From: Intestinimonas butyriciproducens
GTDB lineage: Bacteria > Bacillota > Clostridia > Oscillospirales > Butyricicoccaceae
Reading direction: 5' to 3'
Length of the DNA stretch: 64,000 nucleotides
NCBI RefSeq assembly: GCF_016901775.1
Contig: NZ_JACJKW010000017.1
Coordinates: 1 to 64,000, forward strand
The position numbers and the translations under genes were made by a program. The notes under the pieces were generated by a model. It ran no database searches. It was not told the DNA's origin and saw only the letters and a program-made list of their open reading frames with translations. Shown here piece after piece: positions 1-7,611 of the stretch; positions within the stretch are counted from its first letter, which is position 1, and each line of letters starts with the position of its first letter.

Positions 1-235
1 TCCTTCGCGGCTGGCAGACCGTACCAACGCGACGTGACGCGTGCGCTAGTAATCCAGGGTTTCACCCGTCTGTGCAAAACCCCCGGCTTCGCCGGGGGAT
101 ATTTATTTGCAATAAAAATTCAGGAAATTTGAGGAAAAGTGACCAAAACCGCCCAAAACCGCCCTTTGCCATTGGGATAGAGAGTGAAAAGAAAAAACCG
201 GCCTCTCGGCCTGAGAGAGGAGGTGAAGATGACAA
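1..235. other. Non-coding left edge with hairpin
   Basis: I recognise no gene here. An 8-bp GC stem (80-87 with 91-98, loop TTC) followed by an AT-rich stretch looks like a weak intrinsic terminator, perhaps for a gene off the left edge. Just before the sigma-like remnant, CCTCTC and GAGAGG can pair and would partly cover the SD sequence GAGGAGG. Confidence 0.45.
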
Positions 236-500
236 ATGCTCTCGATTTCCCAAATGGAAACCATACGCCATCAATTTGACAGCTTCTGCCGGAAGGCGCT
301 GCGGGAGGAGAGCCGCAATCTCAAGATGCAATATGCACGCAGAGCAGAAAGAGAAGTAGCCCTTTCTCAGCTCTCCGAAAAGCAGCTCCAGGCATTCAGT
401 ACAGAAGATCGATATCCGTCCGATGTGATCTGTTTTGAAGTAGGACGGCATTCGTGTGTCTGTCCAGGATGAACGCCTGGCTGATGCGCTTTCCTTCTTG
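236..500 (+). pseudogene. Broken ICE sigma-like regulator (5' remnant)
   Basis: The first 70 or so codons (start MLSISQMETIRHQF) match the small sigma-70-like regulators of Tn1549/Tn916-type conjugative elements, which are usually about 140 aa with a C-terminal HTH. The reading frame breaks near 450: one frame ends in CVCPG, while the expected continuation VQDERLADALSFL is found in another frame from about 456. Homology then stops near 500, where the convergent Mrr gene begins, so the HTH half is gone. A good SD (GAGGAGG) lies upstream. I read it as the stump of an older conjugative element at the tRNA-Ser locus. The family match is from memory of such proteins; the frameshift is visible in the sequence. 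Confidence 0.6.
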
Positions 501-502
501 GA

Positions 503-1423
503 TCAATCATTGTCGTCGCTAAAAAAATCGCTATCCAATCGTTTGATTTGGTATACCGCCTCCGTGGATACACCAAGGTTATATTCAATCATCAGTTTGG
601 CCAATGATTCGCCATCAACCAGTACGACCTTCGTTGTGTGCTGCTTTTTGGCATACTCACGGGCCTCTTTGGTGAATTGTGCGGTAGTGATAAACAATCC
701 TTTGTTGGCTCCTTGGCCGGCCAGTGCCCCCACAAATTTTTGGAGCTCAGGCCTTCCAATGGAGGTTGTCCGATCCCATCGTTTTGCTTGAATGTAAATC
801 AGACTGAATCCCAATTTGTCTTCCCGAATGATGCCGTCAATTCCTTCGTCTCCGGTCTGGCCAACGACAAGTCCTGCATTCTCAACAGAGCCGCCATACC
901 CCATGTTTTCCAACAACTGAACGACCATCTTTTCGAAAAAAACAGGGGACTGCTTCATGATTTCTGTAAGCAAATCGTCGGCCAGCGCATGATTGATCTT
1001 TTGATAGGCAAGATCAAATGTATCCTGTGGGGATTGTCCATCCTGGCTGTCGGTTGCAATATGCTTGGTAGACTTAGGTTCCGCATGCATAAACTGACGA
1101 AATGACTCGAATTGCTCTAAAAAGGAGTTGTCGATTACATCGGGATTGGAGTCAAGCACTTGTTTTCCTTGTTGAGTTAGTTGATAAATACCTCGTTGCG
1201 GACTGGTAATCAATCCAGCTTTTTTTAAATAAGTTCGGGTCCAGCCGACACGATTATCGAAGATGGCCTGTTGACCACTGGGAAGCCGCTCTTGTCTTTC
1301 TGTATCACTGACAGAAAGACGGGCCGCAATGATATCCCGCAGTTCTTTACTTTTATGCTGCTGCATATCAGCCAAGCATTCCAAAAATACACGATACATT
1401 TCATCATACTTTGGGATGGCCAT
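503..1423 (-). CDS. mrr: Mrr-type restriction endonuclease
   Basis: This 306-aa protein has the Mrr layout: an N-terminal winged-helix part (about residues 1-95, ending in a GIYQLTQQGKQ wing) and a C-terminal PD-(D/E)XK nuclease fold. The catalytic pattern is clear, with GDEGIDGII near residue 190 and the IQAKRW strand near 212, where Q replaces E as is usual in Mrr. Mrr enzymes cut DNA carrying foreign methylation. The ATG is preceded by AGGTGAAACA on the minus strand. It runs convergently into the broken sigma-like gene, so its arrival may have truncated that gene. No methyltransferase partner is needed for this family. Confidence 0.85.
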   Translation of the reverse strand: MAIPKYDEMYRVFLECLADMQQHKSKELRDIIAARLSVSDTERQERLPSGQQAIFDNRVGWTRTYLKKAGLITSPQRGIYQLTQQGKQVLDSNPDVIDNSFLEQFESFRQFMHAEPKSTKHIATDSQDGQSPQDTFDLAYQKINHALADDLLTEIMKQSPVFFEKMVVQLLENMGYGGSVENAGLVVGQTGDEGIDGIIREDKLGFSLIYIQAKRWDRTTSIGRPELQKFVGALAGQGANKGLFITTAQFTKEAREYAKKQHTTKVVLVDGESLAKLMIEYNLGVSTEAVYQIKRLDSDFFSDDND

Positions 1424-1565
1424 TGTTTCACCTGTCTTTCTGTATAGCGGCTCAAAGAGCCCTTTTTCGATGTTGTTCTGTTCGATATTCGCAGATTCTC
1501 CAAACTTGTTGCTATTTTTTATGATACACTATGTCGATTATCTCTGCAAGAAAATCCATATTTGC

Positions 1566-1600
1566 AAAAAGAATGGAGTACCCAACTGGGTACTCCATTC
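1566..1600 (-). terminator. Terminator of the tRNA-Ser transcript
   Basis: A perfect 14-bp inverted repeat (1571-1584 with 1587-1600) is followed on the minus strand by a T run at 1570-1566. It lies 21 bases beyond the tRNA 3' end and is a strong intrinsic terminator. Confidence 0.8.
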
Positions 1601-1621
1601 TTGCAGGGCCAGGCCCTTTTC

Positions 1622-1710
1622 TGGCGCAGCGGGTGGGATTCGAACCCACGTGGGATTGCTCCCAAACTGATTTCGAGTCAGCCCCGTTATGACCACTTCG
1701 ATACCGCTGC
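1622..1710 (-). tRNA. tRNA-Ser (anticodon CGA)
   Basis: On the minus strand the acceptor arms GCAGCGG and CCGCUGC pair, followed by discriminator G and an encoded CCA (1624-1622). The anticodon loop CUCGAAA gives CGA, reading UCG. A long variable arm (GGGAGCAAUCCCA) marks a class II serine tRNA, and the T arm is GUGGGUUCGAAUCCCAC. The 3' end faces the element remnants at the left edge, which fits tRNA genes being common integration sites. Confidence 0.95.
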
Positions 1711-1748
1711 ATGGTGCCTTAACAGCATACCGGAAAAATCCCCGTTTG

Positions 1749-2543
1749 TCAAGGGGCAGAGGGCAGACGGAGCAGGGTGCGGTAGAGTGCGTCATCCCCT
1801 TTGGTAAAGGTGTTGAACACCACCTTTTTCGGATAGGGTGAGTCTTTGAGAAAATCCAGCACCGCAGAGACGGCAATGGCGGCGGCCTCCTCCGGCGGAA
1901 AGTGGAAGGCGCCGGTGGAGATGCAGCAAAAGGCCAGCGACTCCATCTGCTCCCGCTGGGCGATGTGCAGACAGGACAGATAGCTTTGCCTGAGCGCCTG
2001 CCTGTCCTTTTGGGTGAGATTGCCGTGGACGATGGGCCCTACCACATGGATGACCTTTTCACAGGGCAGGTTGAAAGCCGGAGTGAGCACCCCCACGCCG
2101 GTGGGCTGGGGATAGCCTTGTTTTTCCATATATTCATGGCAATAGAGCCGCAGCTGCATCCCGGCATAGGTATGGATAGCGTTGTCGATGCAGTGGTGGC
2201 CCGGGGCAAAGCAGCCCAGAAGGGCAGAGTTTGCGGCGTTGACAATGGCGGACACCGGCAGGGTGGTGATGTCCCCACGCCAGAGTGCGACCCGGGGAAA
2301 CAGGGGAGAGGGGAGAAGGGCGGACAAAGAGGCCACGCCCCGCTCCGAAAGCCGCTCCTTCAGATAGGCATCCTGGACCGCCAGCACTTCTTCCGGCACC
2401 GGTTTGGGCGGGCGCAGATTCATCAGGGCCCGCAGCAGTTTCCGCTGGTTTTCGGGGGAAAGGGGGATAGCTTTGCCTTCATACCGCTTGTTTTCCCCCA
2501 GAAGAAACTGAAGCAAAAATTCCCGCCTTTGCTGCTGATCCAT
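1749..2543 (-). CDS. Zinc-dependent macrodomain ADP-ribosyl hydrolase
   Basis: The 264-aa product has an N-terminal helical extension (about residues 1-75) and a macrodomain. DITTLPVSAIVNAAN binds ADP-ribose, and GCFAPGHHCIDNAIH carries the His and Cys ligands typical of zinc-macro hydrolases (SAV0325 type). These enzymes remove ADP-ribose from protein side chains, often opposite a SirTM transferase or lipoate genes; none of those are seen here. The ATG at 2543 has AAGGAGGGG upstream, so the 17 residues further up are not used. It is a stand-alone host gene, divergent from the Cys-rich gene at 2673. Confidence 0.88.
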   Translation of the reverse strand: MDQQQRREFLLQFLLGENKRYEGKAIPLSPENQRKLLRALMNLRPPKPVPEEVLAVQDAYLKERLSERGVASLSALLPSPLFPRVALWRGDITTLPVSAIVNAANSALLGCFAPGHHCIDNAIHTYAGMQLRLYCHEYMEKQGYPQPTGVGVLTPAFNLPCEKVIHVVGPIVHGNLTQKDRQALRQSYLSCLHIAQREQMESLAFCCISTGAFHFPPEEAAAIAVSAVLDFLKDSPYPKKVVFNTFTKGDDALYRTLLRLPSAP

Positions 2544-2609
2544 GAAAACCCCTCCTTTTTTTCTGATGGTATCACAATCCGATCCCCTTTGCAAAGGGGG
2601 GGATTTTGG

Positions 2610-2638
2610 TTGACGGGGTTTTCGGGGGGAAGTATAAT
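2610..2638 (+). promoter_or_regulatory. Sigma-A promoter
   Basis: TTGACG (2610-2615) and a perfect TATAAT (2633-2638) are separated by 17 bp. It should drive the 2673-3586 gene pair. Confidence 0.85.
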
Positions 2639-2672
2639 AGAATAATCAATGAAAAACAGCCGGAGGTGCACC

Positions 2673-3038
2673 ATGGACGAGAAGAACATTCTGGAGGAGA
2701 TCCCCGATCTGTATGAGGACAATGGAATGTGGAGAGGGAGCCAGTACTCCTTTTTCCGCCACGAAAAATGCGAGTTTTTCCCCTGCCATAAAACCGAGGA
2801 CAAGGAGAATTTCAACTGCCTGTTCTGCTATTGCCCCCTTTATGCCCTGGGGGACAAATGCGGCGGCAATTTCCAGTATACCTATGGGGGCATCAAGGAT
2901 TGCAGCCAGTGCATGATCCCTCATAAAAAGGACAACTACGGCTACATCGTGGGCCGCTTCGGAGAGCTGGTCAAGCTGCTGCAAAAGCAGAAGGCCGCAG
3001 AAGAAGAGCCCAAGGCCCCGGAAAGCGAAAATAAGTGA
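2673..3038 (+). CDS. Cysteine-rich small domain protein
   Basis: A 121-aa protein with at least eight cysteines: CEFFPCHK, NCLFCYCPLY, KCGG and CSQC. The pattern matches the Cys-rich small domain family (PF04071), thought to bind metal and sometimes found with cobalamin genes. Start 2673 is chosen because CGGAGG sits at the right distance; the in-frame codon at 2649 has no SD. No signal peptide or membrane segment is seen. Its stop overlaps the next start (GTGA), so it is probably co-translated with the DUF2284 protein, another Cys-rich protein. The precise role is unknown. Confidence 0.75.
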   Translation: MDEKNILEEIPDLYEDNGMWRGSQYSFFRHEKCEFFPCHKTEDKENFNCLFCYCPLYALGDKCGGNFQYTYGGIKDCSQCMIPHKKDNYGYIVGRFGELVKLLQKQKAAEEEPKAPESENK

Positions 3039-3586
3039 CCGGCGTCACAGTGGAAAAGCGGGAGGGGGAAATCCCCCTTTCCCGGCTGATGGATTTTTAC
3101 CACCGGGAAAAATACTGGGGCTTCTGCCGGGCCTGTCCACGGTACGGAGCCTTGTGGTCTTGCCCCCCTTATGAGGAAGGGGCTTTGCCGGATCTGGATC
3201 GATTTTCCAAAATCCGGCTTTTTTGTCATGTGCTCCATTTTTCCCCGGAGCTGCGCCGGGAGGTTGCCTCGCCGGAAAAAGCCGGGACTTTCATGGAAAG
3301 CTGCGCCGCCCGGTATGGCAAAGCCGCCCACGAGGAAATGCTCCGGCTGGAACAGAGCCATCCGGGCAGCCTGGGGCTGACCCATGGAGGATGCCGTCTG
3401 TGCGCCCATTGCGCCCGGCCGGAGGGGAAGCCCTGCCGCCAGCCGGAGAAAATGCGCCTTTCTCTGGAGAGCCTGGGCTTTTCGGTGGTGGACCTGGCCA
3501 GGGAAGTGCTGCGCCTGCCCATCTCCTTTTCCCAGGAGGGGCTGCCGGCTTATCAGGTGATGCTCTGGGGCCTGTTTTTGCCCTGA
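3035..3586 (+). CDS. DUF2284 predicted metal-binding protein
   Basis: The 183-aa protein opens with a Cys cluster (CRACPRYGALWSCPPYEEG, residues about 31-50) and has a second one (GGCRLCAHCARPEGKPCRQP, about 118-137). Both are signatures of DUF2284 proteins, which probably hold an Fe-S cluster or zinc; their function is not known. It starts at GTG 3035, overlapping the upstream stop by four bases. Together with the upstream Cys-rich gene it forms a two-gene host operon. Nothing suggests horizontal transfer. Confidence 0.78.
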   Translation: MTGVTVEKREGEIPLSRLMDFYHREKYWGFCRACPRYGALWSCPPYEEGALPDLDRFSKIRLFCHVLHFSPELRREVASPEKAGTFMESCAARYGKAAHEEMLRLEQSHPGSLGLTHGGCRLCAHCARPEGKPCRQPEKMRLSLESLGFSVVDLAREVLRLPISFSQEGLPAYQVMLWGLFLP

Positions 3587-3644
3587 AAGGGAAATCCTGG
3601 GCGAAAAAAACGGTGTTTTCCAGGGAAAAGTCGACAAAATATCC

Positions 3645-3673
3645 TTGTCAAACCAGGGAAAATAAGCTATAAT
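3645..3673 (+). promoter_or_regulatory. Sigma-A promoter of sepF
   Basis: TTGTCA (3645-3650), a 17-bp spacer and TATAAT (3668-3673) lie 64 bp upstream of the sepF start. Confidence 0.82.
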
Positions 3674-3736
3674 TTCATATAAGGATGAAAAAACAATGGC
3701 CAAGCTTTTGGCCGAAGATAAAACGGAGGGTCTGCT

Positions 3737-4150
3737 GTGGCGCTGATGGATAAGATCCGGTCCTTTATGGGCTATGACGATGAGGATTACGAGGACGAGT
3801 ACGAATACGAAGTGGAGGAGAACCGGGCTCTGGCGCCCCGGAAGGTGGAGCGTGCCCGGACAGAGGAAATGACCATGCCTGCTCCGGCGGCTGCTTTCCA
3901 GATCACATCCATCCGCACCAACCGCTTTGAAGATGCCAGCCTGGTGGTGGACGAGCTGAAGGCCGGCCGCACGGTGGTGCTCAATGTGCAGGCCGCCACT
4001 GTGGAAGTCACCCGCCGCATGATCGATTTCATCAGCGGCGCCGCCTATGCCAGAGACGGGCACATCGCCCAGATCGCCACAGGCGCTTATCTGGTGGCTC
4101 CTTACAGCGTGGAGCTTACCGATGAAACCCGGGAGCAGCGGTATTTCTAA
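3737..4150 (+). CDS. sepF: Cell division protein SepF
   Basis: This 137-aa protein has the SepF plan: an N-terminal amphipathic membrane-binding helix (MALMDKIRSFMGY), an acidic linker, and a C-terminal DUF552 domain with NRFEDASLVVDELKAGRTVVLNVQ and RRMIDFISGAAYARDGHI. SepF anchors FtsZ rings to the membrane in Gram-positive bacteria and archaea. GTG at 3737 is taken as the start because GGAGGG lies 6 bp upstream; ATG 3746 would only drop three residues. In many Firmicutes sepF is followed by other division genes; here the next gene is mobile, so the host locus appears interrupted downstream. Confidence 0.93.
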   Translation: MALMDKIRSFMGYDDEDYEDEYEYEVEENRALAPRKVERARTEEMTMPAPAAAFQITSIRTNRFEDASLVVDELKAGRTVVLNVQAATVEVTRRMIDFISGAAYARDGHIAQIATGAYLVAPYSVELTDETREQRYF

Positions 4151-4478
4151 AAACCAATCTTGAAAAGTCGAAATCCCCCGGAGGTTTAGACGGGTGCTCA
4201 TAAGAAAGTAATTCCAGAAATTTTGATTATGGCATCTGTCAGACGGGGTTGGCAAACGAGATAACGGGTATTCGGTGAAAAGCCGAGTACCCGTTATTTT
4301 TTTGCCTGTGCGTGGAAGCAATAGATTTATTCGCAGGTTTCAAGTATAATGAAGCTATAATCATCCTATCCCATCCATTCTGGAATTTTTCAAAAAATTT
4401 GGAAACATTGGAACAATTCAGTCTTTCTCGTGCCATATATAGTAGAGGGCTATTTCAAAACGATTGGAGGTGACGCTT
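4151..4478. other. Junction between host and mobile DNA
   Basis: There is no gene in these 328 bases. They hold the sepF-side terminator at 4262-4303, then an AT-rich stretch with -10-like boxes (TATAAT at 4345-4350, TATAAT near 4357) that could start the element's first gene, and a GGAGGTG SD at 4466. The left boundary of the element should lie here, but I see no repeat that fixes it. Confidence 0.4.
4262..4303 (+). terminator. Intrinsic terminator after sepF
   Basis: AACGGGTA pairs with TACCCGTT, extended by TTCGG with CCGAG, followed by seven T. It is a strong rho-independent terminator. Confidence 0.85.
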
Positions 4479-5411
4479 ATGGAGAAGCGGAAAAGCCCGA
4501 ATGGTTTCATTGTAGTGCTGCCCGGTGAGATTATCGAAATACCGCAGGACAGCGACAAATCATGGCTGACCTTGTTTTACAGCTTACCGAGAGAGCTTGC
4601 AGAAAAGTGGAAACCCGCCTATGAACTTCCCCGATGCCCCTATGAGGTTTTACGGACGGACAAATACGACCACATCGTATGTGATGATATGTTCAAGCTG
4701 CTTGTGTGGGACTGCTACGCATGGAGTGCATGGCAGTTTTTCCAAGTGAAAGACCATAAGGGCAATTATCGTGATATTCCCGGTACATGGACGCAGTACA
4801 CAGGATATTTCCCTTTGTGGCGTTTATCATACAGCATTATCCCCCACATCCGAATGAAGTTCGAGCAAAACGGGCTGGGCTTCCAAAACCTCTACAACAT
4901 CCCGCAAGGCATGGAAGTACCGTGGTTGACCTATCAGCAGTTCAGCAATCTGATTGGCAATGTCACCGACATGGTAGTTGAAGAACAGGAATGGCAGCCT
5001 GTGATTGATGCGATATGGGAAAACCGCACCGTAGAGGACTATGAAGCCATAAGCAGCACAGTCAAGACTGACTTCATGCGGAAGTGGCATCACAATCGTT
5101 CCGGCAAGCCGATCTCTCTGGATGAAATGATGGAGAGTGAGGACGGGGACATTTTCGATGTGGCAGACCCCCGTAGCGATTTTGAAAATTCCGTTATTTC
5201 TGAAATGCAGATCGCTACCTTTGCGGAAAGCACTATCACAGAGAAAGATCGGGAGATATTGAAGCTGCGTATGGAGGGCTACACCGAGCAGGAGATCGCA
5301 GACAAGGTTGGCTACAAGACCGCAAGCGCAGTCCATAAGCGGATTGCCAAGCTTGCAGACGCTTATGAGGATTTCGTGACAGGGGAATATCAGAAGTATT
5401 TGGACAAGTAA
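4479..5411 (+). CDS. Mobile-element sigma-like HTH regulator
   Basis: This 310-aa protein is mostly novel in its first 240 residues (rich in W, Y and F; QFFQVKDHKGNYRDIPGTWTQYTGYFPLWRLSY) but ends in a sigma-region-4-like HTH: ITEKDREILKLRMEGYTEQEIADKVGYKTASAVHKRI (about residues 250-286). Proteins of this form lead many Clostridia mobilizable elements and are presumed regulators, not proven sigma factors. ATG 4479 has GGAGGTG 6 bp upstream. It is the first gene of the inserted element and is closed by its own terminator at 5427. Confidence 0.6.
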   Translation: MEKRKSPNGFIVVLPGEIIEIPQDSDKSWLTLFYSLPRELAEKWKPAYELPRCPYEVLRTDKYDHIVCDDMFKLLVWDCYAWSAWQFFQVKDHKGNYRDIPGTWTQYTGYFPLWRLSYSIIPHIRMKFEQNGLGFQNLYNIPQGMEVPWLTYQQFSNLIGNVTDMVVEEQEWQPVIDAIWENRTVEDYEAISSTVKTDFMRKWHHNRSGKPISLDEMMESEDGDIFDVADPRSDFENSVISEMQIATFAESTITEKDREILKLRMEGYTEQEIADKVGYKTASAVHKRIAKLADAYEDFVTGEYQKYLDK

Positions 5412-5426
5412 ACAGATGCAGAAACG

Positions 5427-5461
5427 GCAGCAGTTACCGAAAAGGTGACTGCTGCTTTTTC
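5427..5461 (+). terminator. Intrinsic terminator
   Basis: The stem GCAGCAGTTACC (5427-5438) pairs with GGTGACTGCTGC (5444-5455) and is followed by TTTTT. Confidence 0.88.
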
Positions 5462-5481
5462 ATGCAGGAAAGGAGATTTTT

Positions 5482-5682
5482 ATGAGTAGAGAACCGTTTG
5501 AAACCATGCCTGATGTGATGGATGCAAAGCAGCTTGCCCAAGCATTGCAGATTTCCAAAGCGGGCGCATACAACCTTTTGAACAGCCCGGATTTTCCAAC
5601 CTTGCGGATCGGCGGACGCAAGTTGGTGATGAAGCATGAGCTTGTGGAATGGCTGAAAAGCCGCACAAACCGAAAAGAATGA
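5482..5682 (+). CDS. Excisionase-type HTH protein
   Basis: A 66-aa HTH_17 (Xis/MerR-like) protein: MDAKQLAQALQISKAGAYNLLNSPDFPTLRIGGRKLVMKHELVEWL is the standard excisionase-family pattern, with the recognition helix KAGAYNLLN and the wing RIGGRKLV. Such proteins bend DNA at element ends or act as directionality factors. AGGAAAGGAG lies upstream of the ATG. It sits near the left end of the mobilizable element, whose recombinase at 13.3 kb is broken, so any excision function would need another recombinase. Confidence 0.8.
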   Translation: MSREPFETMPDVMDAKQLAQALQISKAGAYNLLNSPDFPTLRIGGRKLVMKHELVEWLKSRTNRKE

Positions 5683-5739
5683 AAACACAGTCAAGAGCCG
5701 GAAAAGTGACAAATAAACTGACAGCATCAGTTGGAACAT

Positions 5740-5758
5740 ACTCCACATAGTTTGGAGT
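5740..5758. promoter_or_regulatory. Inverted repeat, possible operator
   Basis: ACTCCA (5740-5745) and TGGAGT (5753-5758) form a 6-bp inverted repeat with a 7-bp spacer, between two small genes. A regulator site is possible but unproven. Confidence 0.35.
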
Positions 5759-5830
5759 GTTTCTACCGGAAAATCACACCACTTTTCCAATTCAAGAACT
5801 GAGAAAAATTTGCGAAAAACAGGAGGTTTT

Positions 5831-6127
5831 ATGAGAACAGAGCTTACCAAGAGAGAAAAGACAACTGCCATCTATTTTGATGAATACGGGAGCATGATTG
5901 AGGTGCAGACTCATAATACCAATCTGAAAAAGCGACTGACGGCATTTGCGGCGAATTACCCGGAGTGCTGCCGCCAAATTGACGATGACGAACAAGGCGG
6001 GCTGACCTTTGAGATTGAAAAAGGCAGATTGAGTTTCCGACTGACTGCGCCATACAGTGAGGAACGAAAACAGATGGCAAGTGAATGGGCGAAAAAGAAT
6101 GGATTCTTACACATTCAAAAGCGCTAA
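5831..6127 (+). CDS. Conserved small protein of mobile elements, function unknown
   Basis: This 98-aa soluble protein (MRTELTKREKTTAIYFDEYGSMIEVQTHN...) has mixed charge, no cysteine cluster beyond ECC and no membrane segment. The FDEYGSMIEVQTHNTNLKKRL opening is familiar from small proteins near excisionases in Clostridia elements, but I know no function. ATG 5831 follows ACAGGAGG; an in-frame codon at 5810 lacks an SD. About 150 bp of AT-rich DNA with a possible operator precedes it. Confidence 0.55.
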   Translation: MRTELTKREKTTAIYFDEYGSMIEVQTHNTNLKKRLTAFAANYPECCRQIDDDEQGGLTFEIEKGRLSFRLTAPYSEERKQMASEWAKKNGFLHIQKR

Positions 6128-6160
6128 TTGCAAACAAAATTCGAATTAATCCGCTATCTG

Positions 6161-6189
6161 TTGTATTTTTCCTTTTTGCGTGATAAAAT
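6161..6189 (+). promoter_or_regulatory. Promoter of the restriction-modification operon
   Basis: TTGTAT (6161-6166) and TAAAAT (6184-6189) are 17 bp apart, 24 bp before the XRE gene start. Confidence 0.6.
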
Positions 6190-6212
6190 ATAAGTTGAAA
6201 GGGGTGAAATCT

Positions 6213-6437
6213 ATGGCGGTTACTTATAAAAAATTGTTTCATTTAATGATTGATAAAGGAATAACCAATTCCGACCTTATAGAACAAACGGGATGTAGTG
6301 CTAATATTATTACAAGACTTAAACGGGATAATTATCTTGCTCTTGACACGATCGAGAGAATATGCAGAACTCTACATTGTGGGGTCGATGATATTTTAGA
6401 GTTTATTGATGAACCATTGGAGAGTGCAGATGATTGA
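6213..6437 (+). CDS. XRE-family HTH regulator, possible RM controller
   Basis: This 74-aa protein is a compact Cro/CI-type HTH (YKKLFHLMIDKGITNSDLIEQTGCSANIITRLKRDNYLALDTIERICRTLHCGVDDILEFI). Its stop lies 8 bp inside the methyltransferase gene, so the two are translationally linked. Small HTH proteins at the head of type II operons are often controller (C) proteins that delay endonuclease expression. The same fold is also a generic element repressor, so the C-protein role is inference. ATG 6213 follows AAGGGGTG; its own promoter is at 6161. The region becomes clearly more AT-rich here, suggesting separate acquisition. Confidence 0.72.
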   Translation: MAVTYKKLFHLMIDKGITNSDLIEQTGCSANIITRLKRDNYLALDTIERICRTLHCGVDDILEFIDEPLESADD

Positions 6438-7608
6438 TACAATGACAATATTTGAAAAAATACCTATAGATAAAACATCTATATCGCAAGGGGAACTGGA
6501 TATTGATAATAAAACTCGTTCAAATCTTTTCGCATGGAATGGACAATTTTCGCCGCAATTTGTTGAAGCCTTATTGAGCCATTATGCGCAGGATGGCGAT
6601 GTTGTTATTGACCCTTTTGCCGGATCAGGAACCACATTATGCGAAGCAGCACGAAAAGGCATTTCTGCATATGGCATGGAGTTGAATGCTTCTGCATACT
6701 ACATGGCTAAGACATATGAATTGGCGAACAAATCTCTTCCTGAGCGAAAAGTATTAATAGATTCTGTTGAACAAATTCTGACATCTATATCAAAAACAGA
6801 TGAAATTTTACCGACGATTACTCGTGCCATTCAACAGAATAATCCTTCTGCTTTATCAGCATTGTTGAGCACGCTGATAATCCTGATAGATTTGTTTAAC
6901 AATGAATTGTCAATTTCACTTCTCCATACGAAATGGACGGGACTAAAAAAAACGGTTTTAGAAATTCCTTTCTCTACAGCACAGATTAAAGTTGATATGG
7001 GCGATTCTCGTAAACTGGGATGCAATTCAGGGGAAGCAACTTTGTTGATAACATCCCCACCCTATATCAATGTCTTTAATTATCACCAAAAATATCGTCG
7101 ATCAGTTGAAGCGTTGGGTTATGATGTTTTAGCAATAGCAAAAAATGAGTTTGGCTCCAACAGGAAAAACAGAGGGAATCGTTTGCTTACTGTTATTCAG
7201 TACTGCATAGACATGGCGTTATCCATCAAAGAAGCAATGCGTGCCTGCTGTCAAAATGCCCGAATGATTTATGTTGTTGGTAGAGAGTCTAATGTATTGG
7301 GCTACTCTTTTTGTAATAGCCGATTAATTTTCGAAATAGCAACAGAGATTTTTCAACTACCTTTTTTGTTGAGGCAAGAACGAGCGTTCAAAAACAGGTT
7401 TGGGCAAATGATATATGAAGATATCCTCCATTTTGAAAATGCCCAAACAGAAAAGTTTCTAAGCGAGGAAGATATAGAAGATGCTGCGCGTTCTATTGCC
7501 GTAAGGATATTATCCGAGAAAGCGCAAATGTATCCCGACAGCAAGAATATTGAACTGATTTTTGAAGCGATAGAAAGAGCTGAAAATGTAAATAGATCGG
7601 AGGGATAA
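6430..7608 (+). CDS. Type II DNA methyltransferase (SPPY class)
   Basis: The 392-aa enzyme has the AdoMet-binding motif DPFAGSGTTLCEAARKG (about residue 59) before the catalytic motif TSPPYINVFNYHQKY (about residue 209). SPPY is typical of N4-cytosine methylases, though some N6-adenine enzymes share it. The following gene is a Bpu10I-type endonuclease, so the methylase should protect a related site. ATG 6430 lies within the end of the XRE gene, with GGAGAG upstream. Composition is AT-rich compared with the ICE genes. Bpu10I itself works with two methylases for its asymmetric site; only one is visible here. Confidence 0.85.
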   Translation: MIDTMTIFEKIPIDKTSISQGELDIDNKTRSNLFAWNGQFSPQFVEALLSHYAQDGDVVIDPFAGSGTTLCEAARKGISAYGMELNASAYYMAKTYELANKSLPERKVLIDSVEQILTSISKTDEILPTITRAIQQNNPSALSALLSTLIILIDLFNNELSISLLHTKWTGLKKTVLEIPFSTAQIKVDMGDSRKLGCNSGEATLLITSPPYINVFNYHQKYRRSVEALGYDVLAIAKNEFGSNRKNRGNRLLTVIQYCIDMALSIKEAMRACCQNARMIYVVGRESNVLGYSFCNSRLIFEIATEIFQLPFLLRQERAFKNRFGQMIYEDILHFENAQTEKFLSEEDIEDAARSIAVRILSEKAQMYPDSKNIELIFEAIERAENVNRSEG

Positions 7609-7611
7609 ATA

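Noticed and set aside
2942-4321. A 459-codon minus-strand frame across the DUF2284 and sepF genes
   Set aside because: It crosses three promoters and genes with good SDs on the plus strand; no domain is recognisable.
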